Assembly (NCBI RefSeq): GCF_032884065.1
Contig: NC_088875.1
Span: 48,229,235-48,293,234, forward strand
DNA from: Artemia franciscana
Taxonomy: Eukaryota > Arthropoda > Branchiopoda > Anostraca > Artemiidae
Direction: 5' to 3'
DNA length: 64,000 nt
Shown here: positions 31,701 to 46,932 of the stretch, one piece after another
Layout of the letters: every line of letters starts with the position of its first letter
Position numbering within the stretch: the first letter of the stretch is position 1
Made by a program: the position numbers and the translations under genes
The notes under the pieces: model-generated
Seen by the model: the letters and a program-made list of their open reading frames with translations, nothing else
Told to the model about the DNA's origin: nothing
The model's database searches: none

Positions 31701-32259
31701 TTTTATTTTTGAAACTTATAACCAATGGAAAAGGGACTGAAAATCCAAAATTATGGTAAAATATTTTTTTTTATCAATGCAATTTTCTGAACCATAAAAA
31801 TAACGAAACGATCGAGATAGTAGCTTAACAACATCCTCCCAGGGTATATTTTAGGCCTTGGATTTATTCCAGAAAATTTTGGTTCACCAAACTCAACTTT
31901 CCAATATAGCAAGAAACCCCTCAACTAGAACTTTATCAACTTCAAGTGAAGGAAAAATTACCTCGTCATTACTACAGAGGGAAGATTCCCCCTGGTCCAG
32001 TAAAGAAAGAAGACGCTTTAATTCTGAATATTTTATTTAGTATTAGTTAAATGAAATTATTGCAACCTTGAAAGAAAAAGACACCACCTTTTTTCATGGA
32101 GATAATAAAAAATAAGAATATAATTTTTGCAGTTCCAACATATTAAATTTTAAGTAATGCTTTCGTATAAGTCTTCTTCAAAGAAACTAGAAAAATTAAA
32201 ATAAAAGGATATGCCAAAATATTGAAATAGCAGCTTTATTCTTTCGAGCACCCTCCTTA

Positions 32260-32324
<65 letters not shown>

Positions 32325-35300
32325 AAGAAAGAGACAATGTGTGTATTTTGATTTCAAAACCAGCATTTTTCGATACTTAAACGCTCATATTTAAATATGT
32401 ATGCACCTAAAGATTGAAAAACAGAACATTGAAAAACACAGGATCTACTTATAAAAAATGCTGTGACTGAAAAACTATTCACTCTTCTTAATGCCTTAAA
32501 CTTTCCCACCGGAACACAGGAGAACCACAACAGATTCAGAAAATAGCCCCTATTTAGCTTCCCTTTCTGACACACTCCTAAGAAATAGACTACAACTTAA
32601 GAACTGGACTACGAAAATACGTCACAGACACACACCAATTCAACAAAACCACACTGTTTTTATTGGAAATATAGAAAAATAATCTCGGCTTTTCTCTTTG
32701 GCGTAACTGTGTGCACTTCATTACTTCATTCTTGGTGTAAGTGTGCTATCCTACGTCATGTTTAGCGTGAAAGCACGTCAATGCTTGTTTTTTAAGTTTT
32801 TTTTTTTTTTTAATATATCATAACTAAAAAGGAGTCATCAATTGGTCTATCTCCTGAATAAAAAAGCCAAACATCGTATATAGTTTATCCACAATTGCTA
32901 GCCAAATAAGATGTACCATTGGCAGCTTTAGATGGTTTCACCAAAACGCTCATTTTCAAAACTTGTATTTCCTGAAGTGCATTTTGTAGACTTAGAAGAG
33001 TAGAAGAGGGGCCAATCCAGCTTACATCTTAGCAAAAGCCAAGCCTCTCTTGGAAATGATTGAAATAGGGTTCCGTCAAAAGTTGAATTTCGCGTCAACA
33101 ACCAGTGTTTAAACCAACCAAATGAAAAAAAGTCTTCAAGTGGGCTAAATGACCAAGTCTCAAGAATTATAATATGAGAATCATGATTATGTCAAATCTT
33201 ACACCAATTGAGCACTTAACGATATTTGATTCCCCAAGATCGGTACTAAAGACCCCCACCTCCAGGGCATTTGGCTCACACAGATTCAAAGCAGACAAAT
33301 GTGTAAGGTCTTTCAGACTCGTGTCATCCCCATAAATCCCAAGATTTATGTTTTTTCCGCGAATGTCTTATATAGGCCATTTCTATATAAATAGCCTGTT
33401 TTTGGCATTTCTCAAATCCCCCTCCCCGAAAAATCTTTAATTCAAGATATCTCCCAGGAAAGTTTTAGAAGATTTCAATTGCTATAAGAAACACGGGCGA
33501 AACACCTGGCATTCGAGATCTATGGTATCAATGACTTCCTCGTGTTAAACCAAGGACTCGATATTGCTATAAAAAGAAAAATCGATATTGCTTAAAATTC
33601 AGTTAGCCAGGTAAGGGGGGGTGGGCTCCCTTGAATTTACTGACATATATTGGATGGGTTTTTCATAACAAGAGCGGTTGCAGCCTTGGGGGAGTGATAA
33701 CACTGACGCAATGTTTGTTTACCTTTCACAGTCTTGAAAGTATTCTCAGTTTCTTCGAACCAAAAGCCGTATCCAAGGGGAGAGGGCTACCCAGTTTGAA
33801 TCCCCCCCCCCCCGCCGAAATGTTTATCCAGTTATAAAAAAGTACCAAAAATACATATAAACAAATTTTTGTTGCGCCTTGTAAAGTTGTTTTTATTCCA
33901 CCCCCTCCCTCCCCGAACATAAACTGTGGATTGACCATATCATCTAGAGTGTAGCTCTGTTTTAGTCCACATGTGTTAGCTATTCTGATGATGGAGATTG
34001 GTCTTGATTTTGAAGAGCAAAGAGTTGTGATGAAATTCCTTGTGAAAGCAGGGTAAATAAAATCGGGAACTCTTAGGATGATGAAACCAGTTCACGCACA
34101 TCGTCTTCTGAAAACTTCTCCGTTCATCCAATGGCTAGTGAGTTTCAGAAAGAACTTTACCAAAGAATGACAAGCGTCCGAAGGGCCCCTCCAATGATTG
34201 TCGTCATTTCTCTTGTGCAAGAAATTAAAAAACTATCAGCTCACGATGAGATGCGTTGCTGTGATTACCACAACTAATCGAGAAACAATGCGTCTTATGC
34301 TCGCAAGAGTTGTTGATGTCGAAGCTGAGTGCGAATGAGGAGAATTTAAACATAATTCAAATAGTTATTAAAGTAGACGAAGCTTGGATTTACAAGTACC
34401 TAAGATTTAGGAGCAGAGCATGGAACGACAATAAAAAGAACAGAACAATCAGCCATGGACAAAAAAAGCTAGAATATCAAATCAAGACCTCAGTTTTTTT
34501 GCTTTTTTTAAAACAATGTTTTTTTTTGTTTTTACTTGCGTGGAATTGTTCTCCAAGAATGGGTTACCCCGGGTCAGATTAATTTCCAGTTAATTCTACT
34601 TACACCTGAAAGTAACAAACGTCTATATGAAATGATCTGCTCGATGTGTGGCAAGATCAGTTGTCGGTTGTTTACTGCGACAATGCACCCCCTCGCACAG
34701 CCCTAATCCTTTAGCAGTTTTTGTCCAAAATGGCATTTGGACAGCTCCTTCCCTCTACTCACCGAGTTTGATCCCCGTATATATTTTTTTATTCTCAAAA
34801 ATTGAAGAAAAACTGAAAGGACATATTTTCACGCTTTAGGTACGATTAACGAATCAACGCTAGAGGCGTCGTCAGAGTAACAAAGGAAAGATTTCGCAAG
34901 TACTTTGACGAGTTGAGAAGTGTATCATAATCTATGAGGAGTACATTGACGCGTATAATATTAAATTATACGGCTTATTTTAAATAAATATGTTTAAAAC
35001 ATTAGTCCACAAACTTTTTTGTCATAAGTCTATCATCCATTATCGGGCATTTGGATGGACTTACCCCTTCACTACGAATCCTGCGCATGCGCCTGTGAAT
35101 AAATAGTCAAATCTCACCTTTCCAACAGTTGGCTCTCTTTGCTTGCTAAATTTGGTAAAAACTAAAAGTGCACATAATAAAAGTTTCTGCTGAACGGGAA
35201 AACCATCGTCGTTAGATCCAGATATCTGATCCGAGGTCACATAGGACCCATAAACTTGATTGAAGACTTTCATAATCAATACTGGGTCAACACACTTCAC

Positions 35301-38300
35301 TGGTGCGCCAGGTCTATTCTTGCGTGGACTGTTCGGATTAGAACCTAAAGAAAAAACAAGGTTTGCATTTTTCACATGGAAATAAAAAGGCATGCATATT
35401 AAACCGATTAAATCGAGGTTGAAGAATGGCAAAATCTTGTCAGATATATAGTTAAATAAATTGCTATTAAATTTGTATACTTTATTTTTACAATTCTCAA
35501 TAGCCCTTAATAACAGCCTGAAATTATTCGAGGTAAGTCACATCGGATTCTATTTTTGAAATCACCATGTGCATTAAAATAACACCTGAATTTAGACACA
35601 ATAGCAAAAACACAGCATCCAACAGAAAACTTCTTCTAAAAGAGAAAAAAAAGTTTAATTTCATTATAAGTAAAGAGCAACATTAAAACTTTTTTGTTCC
35701 ACAAAACACGTTTTACTGCAAAAAGAGGAGATCTATCCCCCTGCGGTCCCCATATTACAGGCTTAGTCGAAAAATGTTACTGGGAATGAAAGAATGGTTA
35801 TTTCCTCCCCCAGCCCCCTTCTATTTTATCTGACAGCTCAACGAGCGTTAGAAAATTTAGGCGTAAAAATTTGGCCTCTTAAGGCTTCGGATAGCTTCCC
35901 TCTTCCACCTACACAAAGATTCACCAACCTTTCTCTATAATAGCCGATTCGTAATTATATATCACTGTATATAATTAAATCAAGTATCAAATGAATCAAC
36001 TTAGTTCAATGAAGGTTTACATAAATGTCTACATTAACCGTCTCTTTTGTATGCGTATTTTTAGTAGCAGATACGCCACAGCGTGCCAATAACGTCTGTG
36101 AAAACGCCAAGCTCAAAATTTGTTTTCTGGTAATTTTGAATCGATAAGCTATTTGACAATGACAAATACTTTATTGCGGAATATCAAAACAAATAATAGA
36201 AATATATAAAATTATACATTAAAATGAGTGGTGAAATATTGTCGGAATGATTTCCTGCATAACTGTATTGCTCTGGGGTTGTATGGCTGTGGCTTGTTGC
36301 GGTGCCTGGTGTCGTGCTTGTTTTGTGTAATATTCGGTGGTAAGATATCGCGATGCTTCTGTGATGAGAAAAGGCCATGTCCGAAGCCCATTAGAAGTTC
36401 GTGCCTCCTTGTTTCAAGCGTTGTTAGACGTGACAGAACAAGACATTCTTCATAAGGTAACAGTGTATCCCCCAAAATTACTCGCAATGCACACTTTTGT
36501 ATTCCTTAAAGTTTGTTAGTTTGGTCTTTTGTGAGACCAGCATGCCAGACTGGACAGGCATATTCTAAAATTGGTCTCATGTGAGTTTTGTAGTAAGTAA
36601 GCATTACATCTTTACTTAGATTAAACCGGCGTAATTTTGCCAGAGTAAAAAAGCATATAAAACGATTTATATGGTCGTCCCATGTCAATCTATCGTCAAA
36701 AATAACACCCAGAGTTCTCATTTTCTGAACTATTGGTATACCCACTTCAGGTAAATCTAGTATCGTATGCTTTAAAAATGAAATCCTCATTATTTCTGAT
36801 TTCGTTCTATTTATGGTGAGTTTTTCCGCAGAAAAATCTCGCTCCAGTCTCGTTACCATGTCCTGTAGGTCTAGGATTTTGTTCTGCTTCTGTAGTACTA
36901 TCATTGTTAAGTCGTCTGCACACTTTGTGCCACGTAGCTATCATATTGCAAAGTAAGAAGAATAGGGCAAAGCCTAGCTTAGTTCCCTGTTTCTCCCATC
37001 TATCTCAAGATTCTGATTCCATCGTTGGAATTTTAAAAAGAGTAATTCATTCGGAAATTCACAAAAAATTGATTTCACCTGGAAATTTGTAGTTCTAGGA
37101 AAAGTTCAGCATTTCTGAACTAATTATGAAATAAAAATGATTCTGAATAATTAACTAAATTAGAGTGCAATAATCGTAAATTCAAAATTCAACGGCATTT
37201 TTACCGTTGTAACCGATGTTATATAACTTGTATTATTCTTTTAAAAATAGCTATTGTTATTACTAAACACTGGGTAATTACTAAGTATTTGAATAATTCC
37301 TTAAATATTTAAGCATGGAGTATTCCATCTTATTAATCTAATGTTATATATAATATAACATTATTAGTATAATTATATATCGCATTTATAATTTAACATG
37401 TATAAAATATAAATCATAATATAGTTATAATATAATTAATAGGTATTAATTACTTAATACTCAGTGGCCATCTACCACTGCCAGAAGTGGCACCACTACA
37501 GCTGAAATTCCAGTTTTGAAATACCACTGCCACTAAAAATACCACTACCAACTTAAATTTAAACTTATCTCCCCTATCTAACGACGCCAAAGGGGCAAAA
37601 AAGATTCAACCAGGCACTAGCTATTAATACATTTTTTTCTTCCTTTCTTTTAGCCCCCTTTTAATATTTTCTCTTCGGTTAAGATTACTAGGCGCATGGG
37701 AAGGACTCGCTAATTAGCTAAGTGTCCGAAAATACAAACTGGCTACGAGTCATCGCACTAGCCAGAGAGGAAATTTTCAACCGTCCGAGACAGGGGTCAC
37801 GGGATGGACCGGCCCCTTCATTTGGGTGACACTGTCGCGCGCACACCCAACGCCGTCACTACTAGGTTTAGAACCCCCTGGGCGGTATGTCGTGTATTTA
37901 AGTTTCTTGTCCATTTTTGATCAGTTAATGTTTTGTACTTAGGGAGCTCGAATAGAAAGTTCCATATCCTTTTGAAGTACCTATATTTTCTTGCCTAGGT
38001 TATAAGTTTTGAGAATATGATACGATCTTCTTATAGGATGTCTATAGACCTATATTATTGAAACATCTTCTACGAAGGAAGATATCTGTGAGTGCGGCTC
38101 TAAAGATTGAGCCAGTTTATTGATTTCGATGACACCGGAAGGTTCCGCCCCCGCCCCCCTATCTAGCACTGAGAACGGGGATCTAAAGTAACGTGTAAAT
38201 GTCCAAGTGAGTTTTCCAGGAGAGGTTTTCTTCTCTTAGAGATGATTTGGTAGTTTATAGAACATAACCGTACAAGCCAAAATTTATTTACGCTGCCTTA

Positions 38301-41300
38301 CTTATAGTGCAAAAGAGGGAGCCTTAGTATTACTCTGGACACCTCCTCCAACCTTTAATGCTTACCATCGTCAGATGTCGCCCTAAGGGTCGTCTGTTTT
38401 CTAGCTTCACCTTCAGCAATATCTATTGCTCGTCTAGCAATGTCCAGCGCCTTTCGCGCATCACCTGCAACCGACGCAATTTTAACACTAAGTAGCTGCA
38501 CTGCGGCTGGTTTAATCACAACCTCATTACTTTCAGTGCAGGCCTGAAAAATATGAAAAAAAATTAAACCCAGACTTAAATATTCTTCAGCATAGTCTAC
38601 AATTTTATAGTAAACGCACCTATGTTCCCATTTCAAGTCTGACGAACAATGGACATCAGAAAGAAGACAAAAAAAAACTATTATCTAAACTCCATTGAAG
38701 GGTGCGAATTCAATGAAGCGGTACCTAAGGCCTCAAGTTATTCGAGAAATATCACTACACTCATCAGTTATTTTTCATTTATTATATTATTCCTTTTAAG
38801 GGGAGGTGCGGGGGGGGGGGGGGAACTGACCGCACAAGAGTCTATAAAATATTGATTATAATTCTCAGTGCCATAGTTTAATTTAAATATATTTTTTTGC
38901 GGCATTTGATAAGTCCATTCTGAATCTTTATATTTGGAACTTGTGACATTTAAATTTGCCATGTCGGGTTGATGTACACTGATATAAACAAGGCCAATCT
39001 TAATCTAGTGACCAATTTGAATAAAACATCCATGCTCAATTCTGAATGGAGATGTCAGGAGCTCAGCTTCTACGTTTATCTTAACCCTCCCTCCCCCCAG
39101 TGAGGCAAATCTTAGAAAGCAGAAAACCTGGGCAAATTATGTCAAGAAAAATTCGGCGGAGACTCGCACCTCAATGCTTCCATAAAACTTTGGCAATCGA
39201 ATTACGGACAAAGCAAACAGACAGGGAAATTAATAAAGGAACAGAGAGGGTTTGGTAAAGAAGGGTGTACAATAGAGTAGGTTTTCATTTTGCATAGTAT
39301 AGTTAGAGAAGAAATCATGAAAAGAGGGGGTAGGATTTAAGGAGCGTTCCTGGACGTAAGAGGGGCTTTTGAAAATATGATAAGAGCCATGCTATTTAAG
39401 CGACTTTTGGAGTTAAGACTGCGTGTAAGTTTTGCTAGATTAACTGTAGGAATATATAGTTCGCAGGCCTAGTTTTTAGAACACTAGGTAAGGTATCCGG
39501 GAGAATTTTGACGCGAATAGGTTTAGAACAGGGATGCCCACAGTCACCGATTTTGTTCAACGTGTACATTAATGATATAGTTGATTTCCTCAAGGAGAAA
39601 AGCGCTCTGGAAGTACTGATAAGTGCTCCAAAAATAAGCACACTTTTGTTTGCTGATGATATTGCTCTTATAGCACAATCGGCAAAAGACATTCAAACAT
39701 TATTAAACACAATGGAGGAATTTTTAGATATGAAAAGATTAGAATTAAATTAGAAGAAAAATATAATTGTAGTTGTTAGGAAAGGTGAAAAATTAAGAAA
39801 ATAAGATGAATTTAGATTTAAGGTGATTTTATAGTGATTAAAAAAGAATTCGTGTATTTAGGGGTAAGTTTTTTTGGAATGGTAAGTATGCGCAAGAGGT
39901 TGAAGAGTACAAAAGAGAAATATGTGTGTGAATTTAATATTAAAAAGTGAGATTGGAAAGATTCGGGTTTTAGCAATGCATAAATATTTATTTAGTACTA
40001 AACTCCTCCCGGTTGTAAATTACGGGTGTGAGCTGTAGGGTTTTAGAAAAGTGAGGAGTTGAAGAGAATGCAAAGGAATTATTTCAAGAGAGTTCTTCGG
40101 GCCCATAAATGCAATCACAGTGTTGTACTGGAGGGGGATTTGGGACTTGGTAGGCTAAGAAAGGATAGGTGAATAAGAATGGTGAAGTTTTGGATAAAAA
40201 TTTTACGAAGTTATAGGCTAGCGAAAGAAGCGTATTTTAGAGGAGGATAAGATAGAGGTAGGGTGGCCACAGGAAATTAAGAATGTTTTAGATGAAGTAG
40301 GATATTCTTATTTTTGGAATGTAAGGGATGGACTTCGGATACAGTGGTTGATAAGGTAAAAGAAAGGTTACACGAGACAGGGAATACAGCAGTGGCAGAC
40401 TCGGAAGGAGGCCTCGGGATCTCTGAGTCTGTATAGTATGGCGAAGGACACGTGGGGGAAGAAGTTTATTTTAAGTTAGGATTGAAAGGGGAAGAAATAA
40501 AATGCATTGTGAACTTAAGGGGAGGATCGATTGATATTGGGGGAAGAGAGCAAATTTAGGGGTCCCAGTCCCTTGTCCGATGTGCGGGAAAGATGATGAG
40601 GATATTTTTCATTTTGGGGGGAATCCTAAGGAATATGCGGATGTGATAAATGATTGCTTTTCGTTAGTGTTGACAGATAGAAGGTGGGTGGACGGGATTG
40701 TAGGATCACGAGGTAAAATGACATTAAGGAATCTGGCTAAGCATGTTGATGAAGGGCTGATACATCACGAAAGATGTATCTCTCTATAAATAATTTCGTG
40801 AAGATTCATATATAAGTACGTTTTTCTTTTTAATTTATTTATGTTTTTTTGTTGGTTTTGTTATGTTTATGTTCTTTTTTTTTCCTATGGCACGACGACT
40901 TTTTTGGAAATACATATATACCTATAGAAAAACACACAATTGGCAAGGCAAGACAAACCCATAGAGAAACAAAGTCACCTCTGAAATACTACTTGAAAAG
41001 AGAGAAAAATGTGGGAGGCTATGACCCAAAAAAAACAGCCTGAAATGGTTCTGCGCAATAAAAAAAAAATTCTTTTAGAATATTTAGAGGCATTCAAGAA
41101 CAAAATGATGAGTAGTCCCCCTCTTCCCTCTTCAAAATGAGGGCTTTGCTTCCCATGATAGAAAATTTTGACAATGACACGCAAGCTAGCGCACTAAATG
41201 TATGTATTTCATGTTTTGGCACCCTCTTTCCCTTGTAAAGATTCTGAAGTCCCCCCTTCTCAGATGTTACGATCGGTACGAATCTATGAATAACATCTTT

Positions 41301-44300
41301 CGACTCTTACAATATTAATTAAATCTCTTCTGGCACCTCTAGGCAAAGGTGGCCTAGAGTACTTCATTATTGCCATTAGACCTGCACAGCGGACAGATAG
41401 GGAGGGAGGCGGGAGTTGTGCTCCCCCTAAGAAAATTACTACTATTATTGCTAACAACTCACTGCAGCACCAGGCCTCCTGAAGCCAATACAGCTACGTC
41501 AGCTCCTCCTCCATCTATTCAAATCCTCCCTCTACACCATCCCAGGAAGAATTTTTTTATTGTTTGGTTTTCATAATTTTAGGTTTCATAATTTCATAAT
41601 TAGGTTTTCATATTTTTAGGTTTATTTAATGAGGTATGCCCCTCCCATAAGAGTCTTGGGTATAGAATGGATTTTAGAGTCCCTCTCCCCTGAAAATCAT
41701 CTATGGGCATACCCTCACACGATCCAATATTATGATTTGAAGAAGACGCCTAATAGCCTTGAACCTACTTACTTCTGAAAGTCGCTCATTAATAATCGTC
41801 ACTAATTGTTGCTTGGTATAGGGAGCAAAATTTAATAATTGTGGCCTCGACTTGGCCATTAGCTTGGCTTGTAATCTTGGTAAAAGTCTATCGGTTAAAT
41901 CCAACGCGTTGGATATTCCGACCAATACCAAACGAGATCCCTCCAGAGCAGGATATTCAAAAAGACTGTAGAGAGTTGACTGATATTTGGAAGAGAGCTG
42001 ATCCAATTCGTCAAGAATTACCAACCTAAAATAAATACAGATTTAAATACATACGAAAAAAATTTAACGATACATTTCAAAATCTAAAACAAGAAACAAG
42101 TTTAAACCCGACTATGCTAAGATTGTCAAACTATAGCTGTTATAATAGGCGTGTTGTCACAAAACTTCATTTTACATTTTGCAACTATGCTATATTTTGT
42201 TGTCTGGGCTTTCCCCTTTGTACCTTAAAACTTATCCTTCATTCTCCATAGTACCATAAAAAACAACCTAGCATCGGATTGCCAATTAAACATACAGTTA
42301 TTGTAAACGTACCCTCAAAACAACCTCGAGAATAAAATTCAACACAAAGGTACAGATAAAGATAAGTATTTTCCATTCAAGTTAACAGGTGGCAGGCTTA
42401 GATTTTGAAGACCAACCGAACCGGGTAAACTCTCTGGTAGTCATAAATCTGATACAGATTCAGGGAAAACCTTGAATCTATAGGTTTCAGGCGATAGATA
42501 TTTGAAGCAAGACTTTATTGCCAGGTCATGTCTACACACGCAGGGTTGCCAGCATGTCAAAAATAAATTACTAAAACATTGATAAAAAAAATCGCCAAAT
42601 GAGCAGAAAAATCACTAAATTAAAAATTTGCCTGTATTCTGTACACGGTAGAAAAGGTGTCCTTTTAAATTATCTTCGTCTTTACAAGTCATTTTGCGGT
42701 ATTCTTACGATTCTAGTAAATCGCTAATAAAATAAAATCACTAAGCTTTTTCGGACATCACCAAAAATCTCTAGCCCAAATAAAATGACCAGGCAAGAAA
42801 AAAAATCACTTCAATTCATGATAAGTTACTAGGAGTAGCATTAGGTGGCAACCTTGGGCACGCCTCCTTGCTCCTAAAATAATTCTACATGCTCGCTTTT
42901 GAATATCCTTAAGATGTTCGCTTGAATAATTTAATTCATGATTGTTTTAATTTATATCAAAATTAATATAATTTTAAATTATAAGCTTCTTCTTTATTTG
43001 CCACACTCTCATCAGATTAGAAAAATAATTGCTCGGTTTAGTACTAATGATGATATTCCTGTGTTGTATTATCATTTACATAAACTTACCTCTGAGGCCT
43101 ACCTACGACTGGGCCTGCAACACCGGTTGTTTAATACTAGTTAGTTTTATATAGTTGTTATTTTTGCTGTAATAGTTGTTAAGTCATTTTCATTTTATTA
43201 ACTTATTATTTTTAAAGTGTATTTTTTCTATTGATTTCCAATTTTACAACTTTGGTATAAATAAAAAACAACAACAAAAAACAATTTTTTTCAACTTAAA
43301 GTGAGAAGCAACATTAATACTTAAAACGATTAGAAATTATTGCGTATATTAGGGGAGTTGCCCCCTCCTCAACACCTCGCTCTTCACGTTAAAGTTTTCT
43401 GGTACTTTTAAAAACGCTTCTTATTGTTCAAATTAAACGAAACTTGTGTTTCAGGAGTCGTTATCAAATAATTGGGACAAAAAACTTTAGCGTAAAGAGC
43501 GAGGTATTGAGGAGGAGGCAGCCCCCTCATATATGTAATAATATCTGTTCGTTTTAAGTTTTAATGTGGCTCCTCACTTTACACTGCAAAAACATATTTT
43601 AAAATTTAATTTCAGATCGTTTCTAAAATATTGCCGGAAAATCCAACTCCATCTCCACGAAACAATTCCCCCTCCCGGAAAGATCCTCTAGACAATTCAA
43701 TTCCGAGAAAAATTTACCTCATGACAATTACCCTTAACATCTCCACACGTAAAATTGAGTCTGCAAAGAGAAAGTAAGACAAATAAAAGGAGTTTCGTAT
43801 AGTAAATTTGGCAAATTTCCCCAGTGTCAAATTTCCTCTGAAAAGTTTAACCCCCAGAAACTTCCTTCCCTAAGGATGTTTCTCCCCGTGGAAAACACTT
43901 CCGCCCCCGCCACCCGAAAAATGTACACACGCTTCCCAATAAAAAACATTATACGTACACAATGGACAAACTTTATAGCTTAAAGACCTTTCCCCACGAG
44001 CTGTTAAAGGTCATGTTATCTCCAAAGGCACAGTTGTTCGGTTTTTCAACTATGTTAAATAAAATTGCTACCTCAAAATTTTGACCAGACGAGTTTAAGA
44101 GAAAAAACGGCAAGGGAGGGGGGCTAGTTGTTCTCCAATTTTTTAGTCGCTTAAAAAGGAACTAGAAATTTCAATTTCCGTTCGAACGAACCCTCTCCCG
44201 ATTTTCTAGGACCAATGGTTCAAACAATTACTCCTGAGAAAAAAAAAAAAATAAACACATATCTGTGATCTTTCTTCTGGCAAAAATTACAAAATTCCGC

Positions 44301-46846
44301 ATTTTTACAGATAGGAGCTGGAAACCCCTACATTAGGGTTCTCTGATATGCTGAATCTGTTGGTATGATTCTCATTAAGATTCTTAAGAAAGACTCATTA
44401 AGAAAGTCAGACAAACTTTCTCAGACTCGTAGCCTTTGATGAGTAACACTAAACTTAACGAAACTTATATATTTAAAATCAGCATAATAAGCCAAATTCT
44501 TTTGATATATTTATTAATATCAAATTCCGTTTTTTTTAGATTCAAGTCATTTGCTATTCAACCTTTTTCCAGAATAATTTTCTTTTACAGTTTAAATCAG
44601 TAAATGGATTTCAGAGATATAGCAAAACTTGGCACAATTGCAAATTTCACACAAATTCACTAATTTAGGCAACAATTCAAATTATGCTCATCTCCTAATG
44701 ACTCAAGATGGTTTGTATTTAAATAAACAAAGAATTGACTTTAAAAAGGTTAACTTTAATTACTTCCTAAAGCTTGGAATTATTTCCTAAAGCGTCAAAT
44801 TTCTTGAACTTTGGTAAGAAACCAAAATTTTAAAAAGTGTTTTAAAAAACTTTTCGAGGGGGGGGGGGGTAGAAAACTTTAAAAACGCATTAGAAACTTG
44901 TTTATATTCATTTTTGTATTATACTTTTGTATTATGTATTATATTTTTGTATTATATTTTGTATTATGTATTTTGTATTATATTCATATTCATTTTAAAA
45001 GTTTTTTTGGTAAATTTTCAAAAGTTTTTTTTTAACCTTTGGTAAGAACTTTGGTAAGTTTGGTTACTAAAATACACAAACTTGAAGCTTTGAAAATTTA
45101 TAATTTTTACAATTAATAAACATTAGAGTATTGAGTACACGAATTTCAGACATATACCAAAATTCAGCACAACGTTAAATTCTATAGCCTATAAATTCCC
45201 TAATTAAGGTAGTAATTCAAATTATCCTTATAACCAAGACTCAGGGTGGTTCTTCACAGTTAAAAAAAAAGTTTGGAAGAACATGAAGATAAGTCTGCAA
45301 ACCAAGATTAGAATATTGGAAGGAACAGTGATGACAGAGGTCAAATATGGCTCTGAAAAATGGGCGCTCCGAAAAGCGGATGAAGATTTACTAGATGTTT
45401 TCCACAGAAATTGACTACGGATTGTTCTGGGTACCCGGCTGACTGACCGTATTTCAAAGAGTAGGCTATACGAAAAATGTGGTTCAATCCCGCTTTCTAG
45501 GGCTATAATGAGAGAAAGGTTGAGATGACTAAGACACGTTCTGCGGATGAAGGATGACAGATTGCCAAAGATTGTGCTTTTCGTCAAACCAAACGGAAAG
45601 CAGGTCGTCCTCGTCTAAGGATGTCATAAATATAGATTTACAGGAAATGGGAGTTTCCTGTAATGGTGTAAAGAGGGAGGCTTTGAATTGATTGGGATGG
45701 AGAATGAGCGTCCGTAGCTGTGTTGCCCTCAGGCGGTTCGGTGCTGCGATGAGTTGTTAGTAGTATTAGCATTGGTATTCTTAGATCGACTGTCGGGATT
45801 TGTCTCCTATTACAATTCCCCTAAATCTCAACAGAGAAAAGAGCAAAAATGAAGACGAAAAAGGACTTACAGCATTTTCCCTTTCGACGTAAACAATTCT
45901 TCTAATGAGGTTTGCATAGCACGTTCAACTGTATTTGGGAACTTGATATTAAAACCTCGCCCGATTTCTTCGTAAATAGCAGACGTGGATTTCAATGCCA
46001 TGCAGTTAATCCACACATGTTCACACTCCTTATTATCCTGCAATAGAAAAAAATTGCTAAATGTGTGTATCTACGTTTATGCCTTCTTACAGCAGGGGAG
46101 GGAGATCTTAAATGGAGTCTGCAGATCCAATAAAAAGCATGATATTCATAAAACAGTGGAATAAAATGACAAATTTGATGATTACAAACTTTTTTTTTTT
46201 TTTTTTTTGCAATGCAGCGGCCACGTGACATTTCTGGGTTTTGCTTGAAAAATTTCAATACAGAAAATGTAACCCAAAACATTTCCCCTTTAAGACCAAA
46301 CTTTATGGGGCTCAGAACCCCCATAGACCAGATTTTTGGAACACATACGAAGAGGACTCTCCATCAGATTGGTAGGAATCTCTTCCCCTTCCTAAGGGCC
46401 ACGTCGGTATCCACCTATAGTTCAAGTCAGTCCTTTTCCATTTAGCTTTGTCCATAGAACAAAATGCCCTACAAGTAAAACACAATTATTTCTTTTTTTA
46501 ATCAACTCGTATTCTTCAAGTGGCCAATTAGTTTGTAATTTTATCATTTAAATTGGTGAGCCATTTTTTCATGACTTTCGAATATTGTATTACTTTTCAA
46601 TTTTATCAGTATATACACTTCTGGTGACGGCGCTATAATACAAAATCGAAAACCCCGCTCTTGTACCCTCCTCTCCTTGTATAAAAAAAAAACAGCATGA
46701 ACAGCCAATTGGACACAGTAAGAAGTATAAAACAAACACTATTATACAAGACTTGATAGTGCAGCGGTAATAAACTTGCCTGTGGTAACTTAGGTTCATA
46801 TGTTAGATAAGCCAAATCGTTGTCTTAGAGAAAATCAAAAATACAA

Positions 46847-46932
<86 letters not shown>

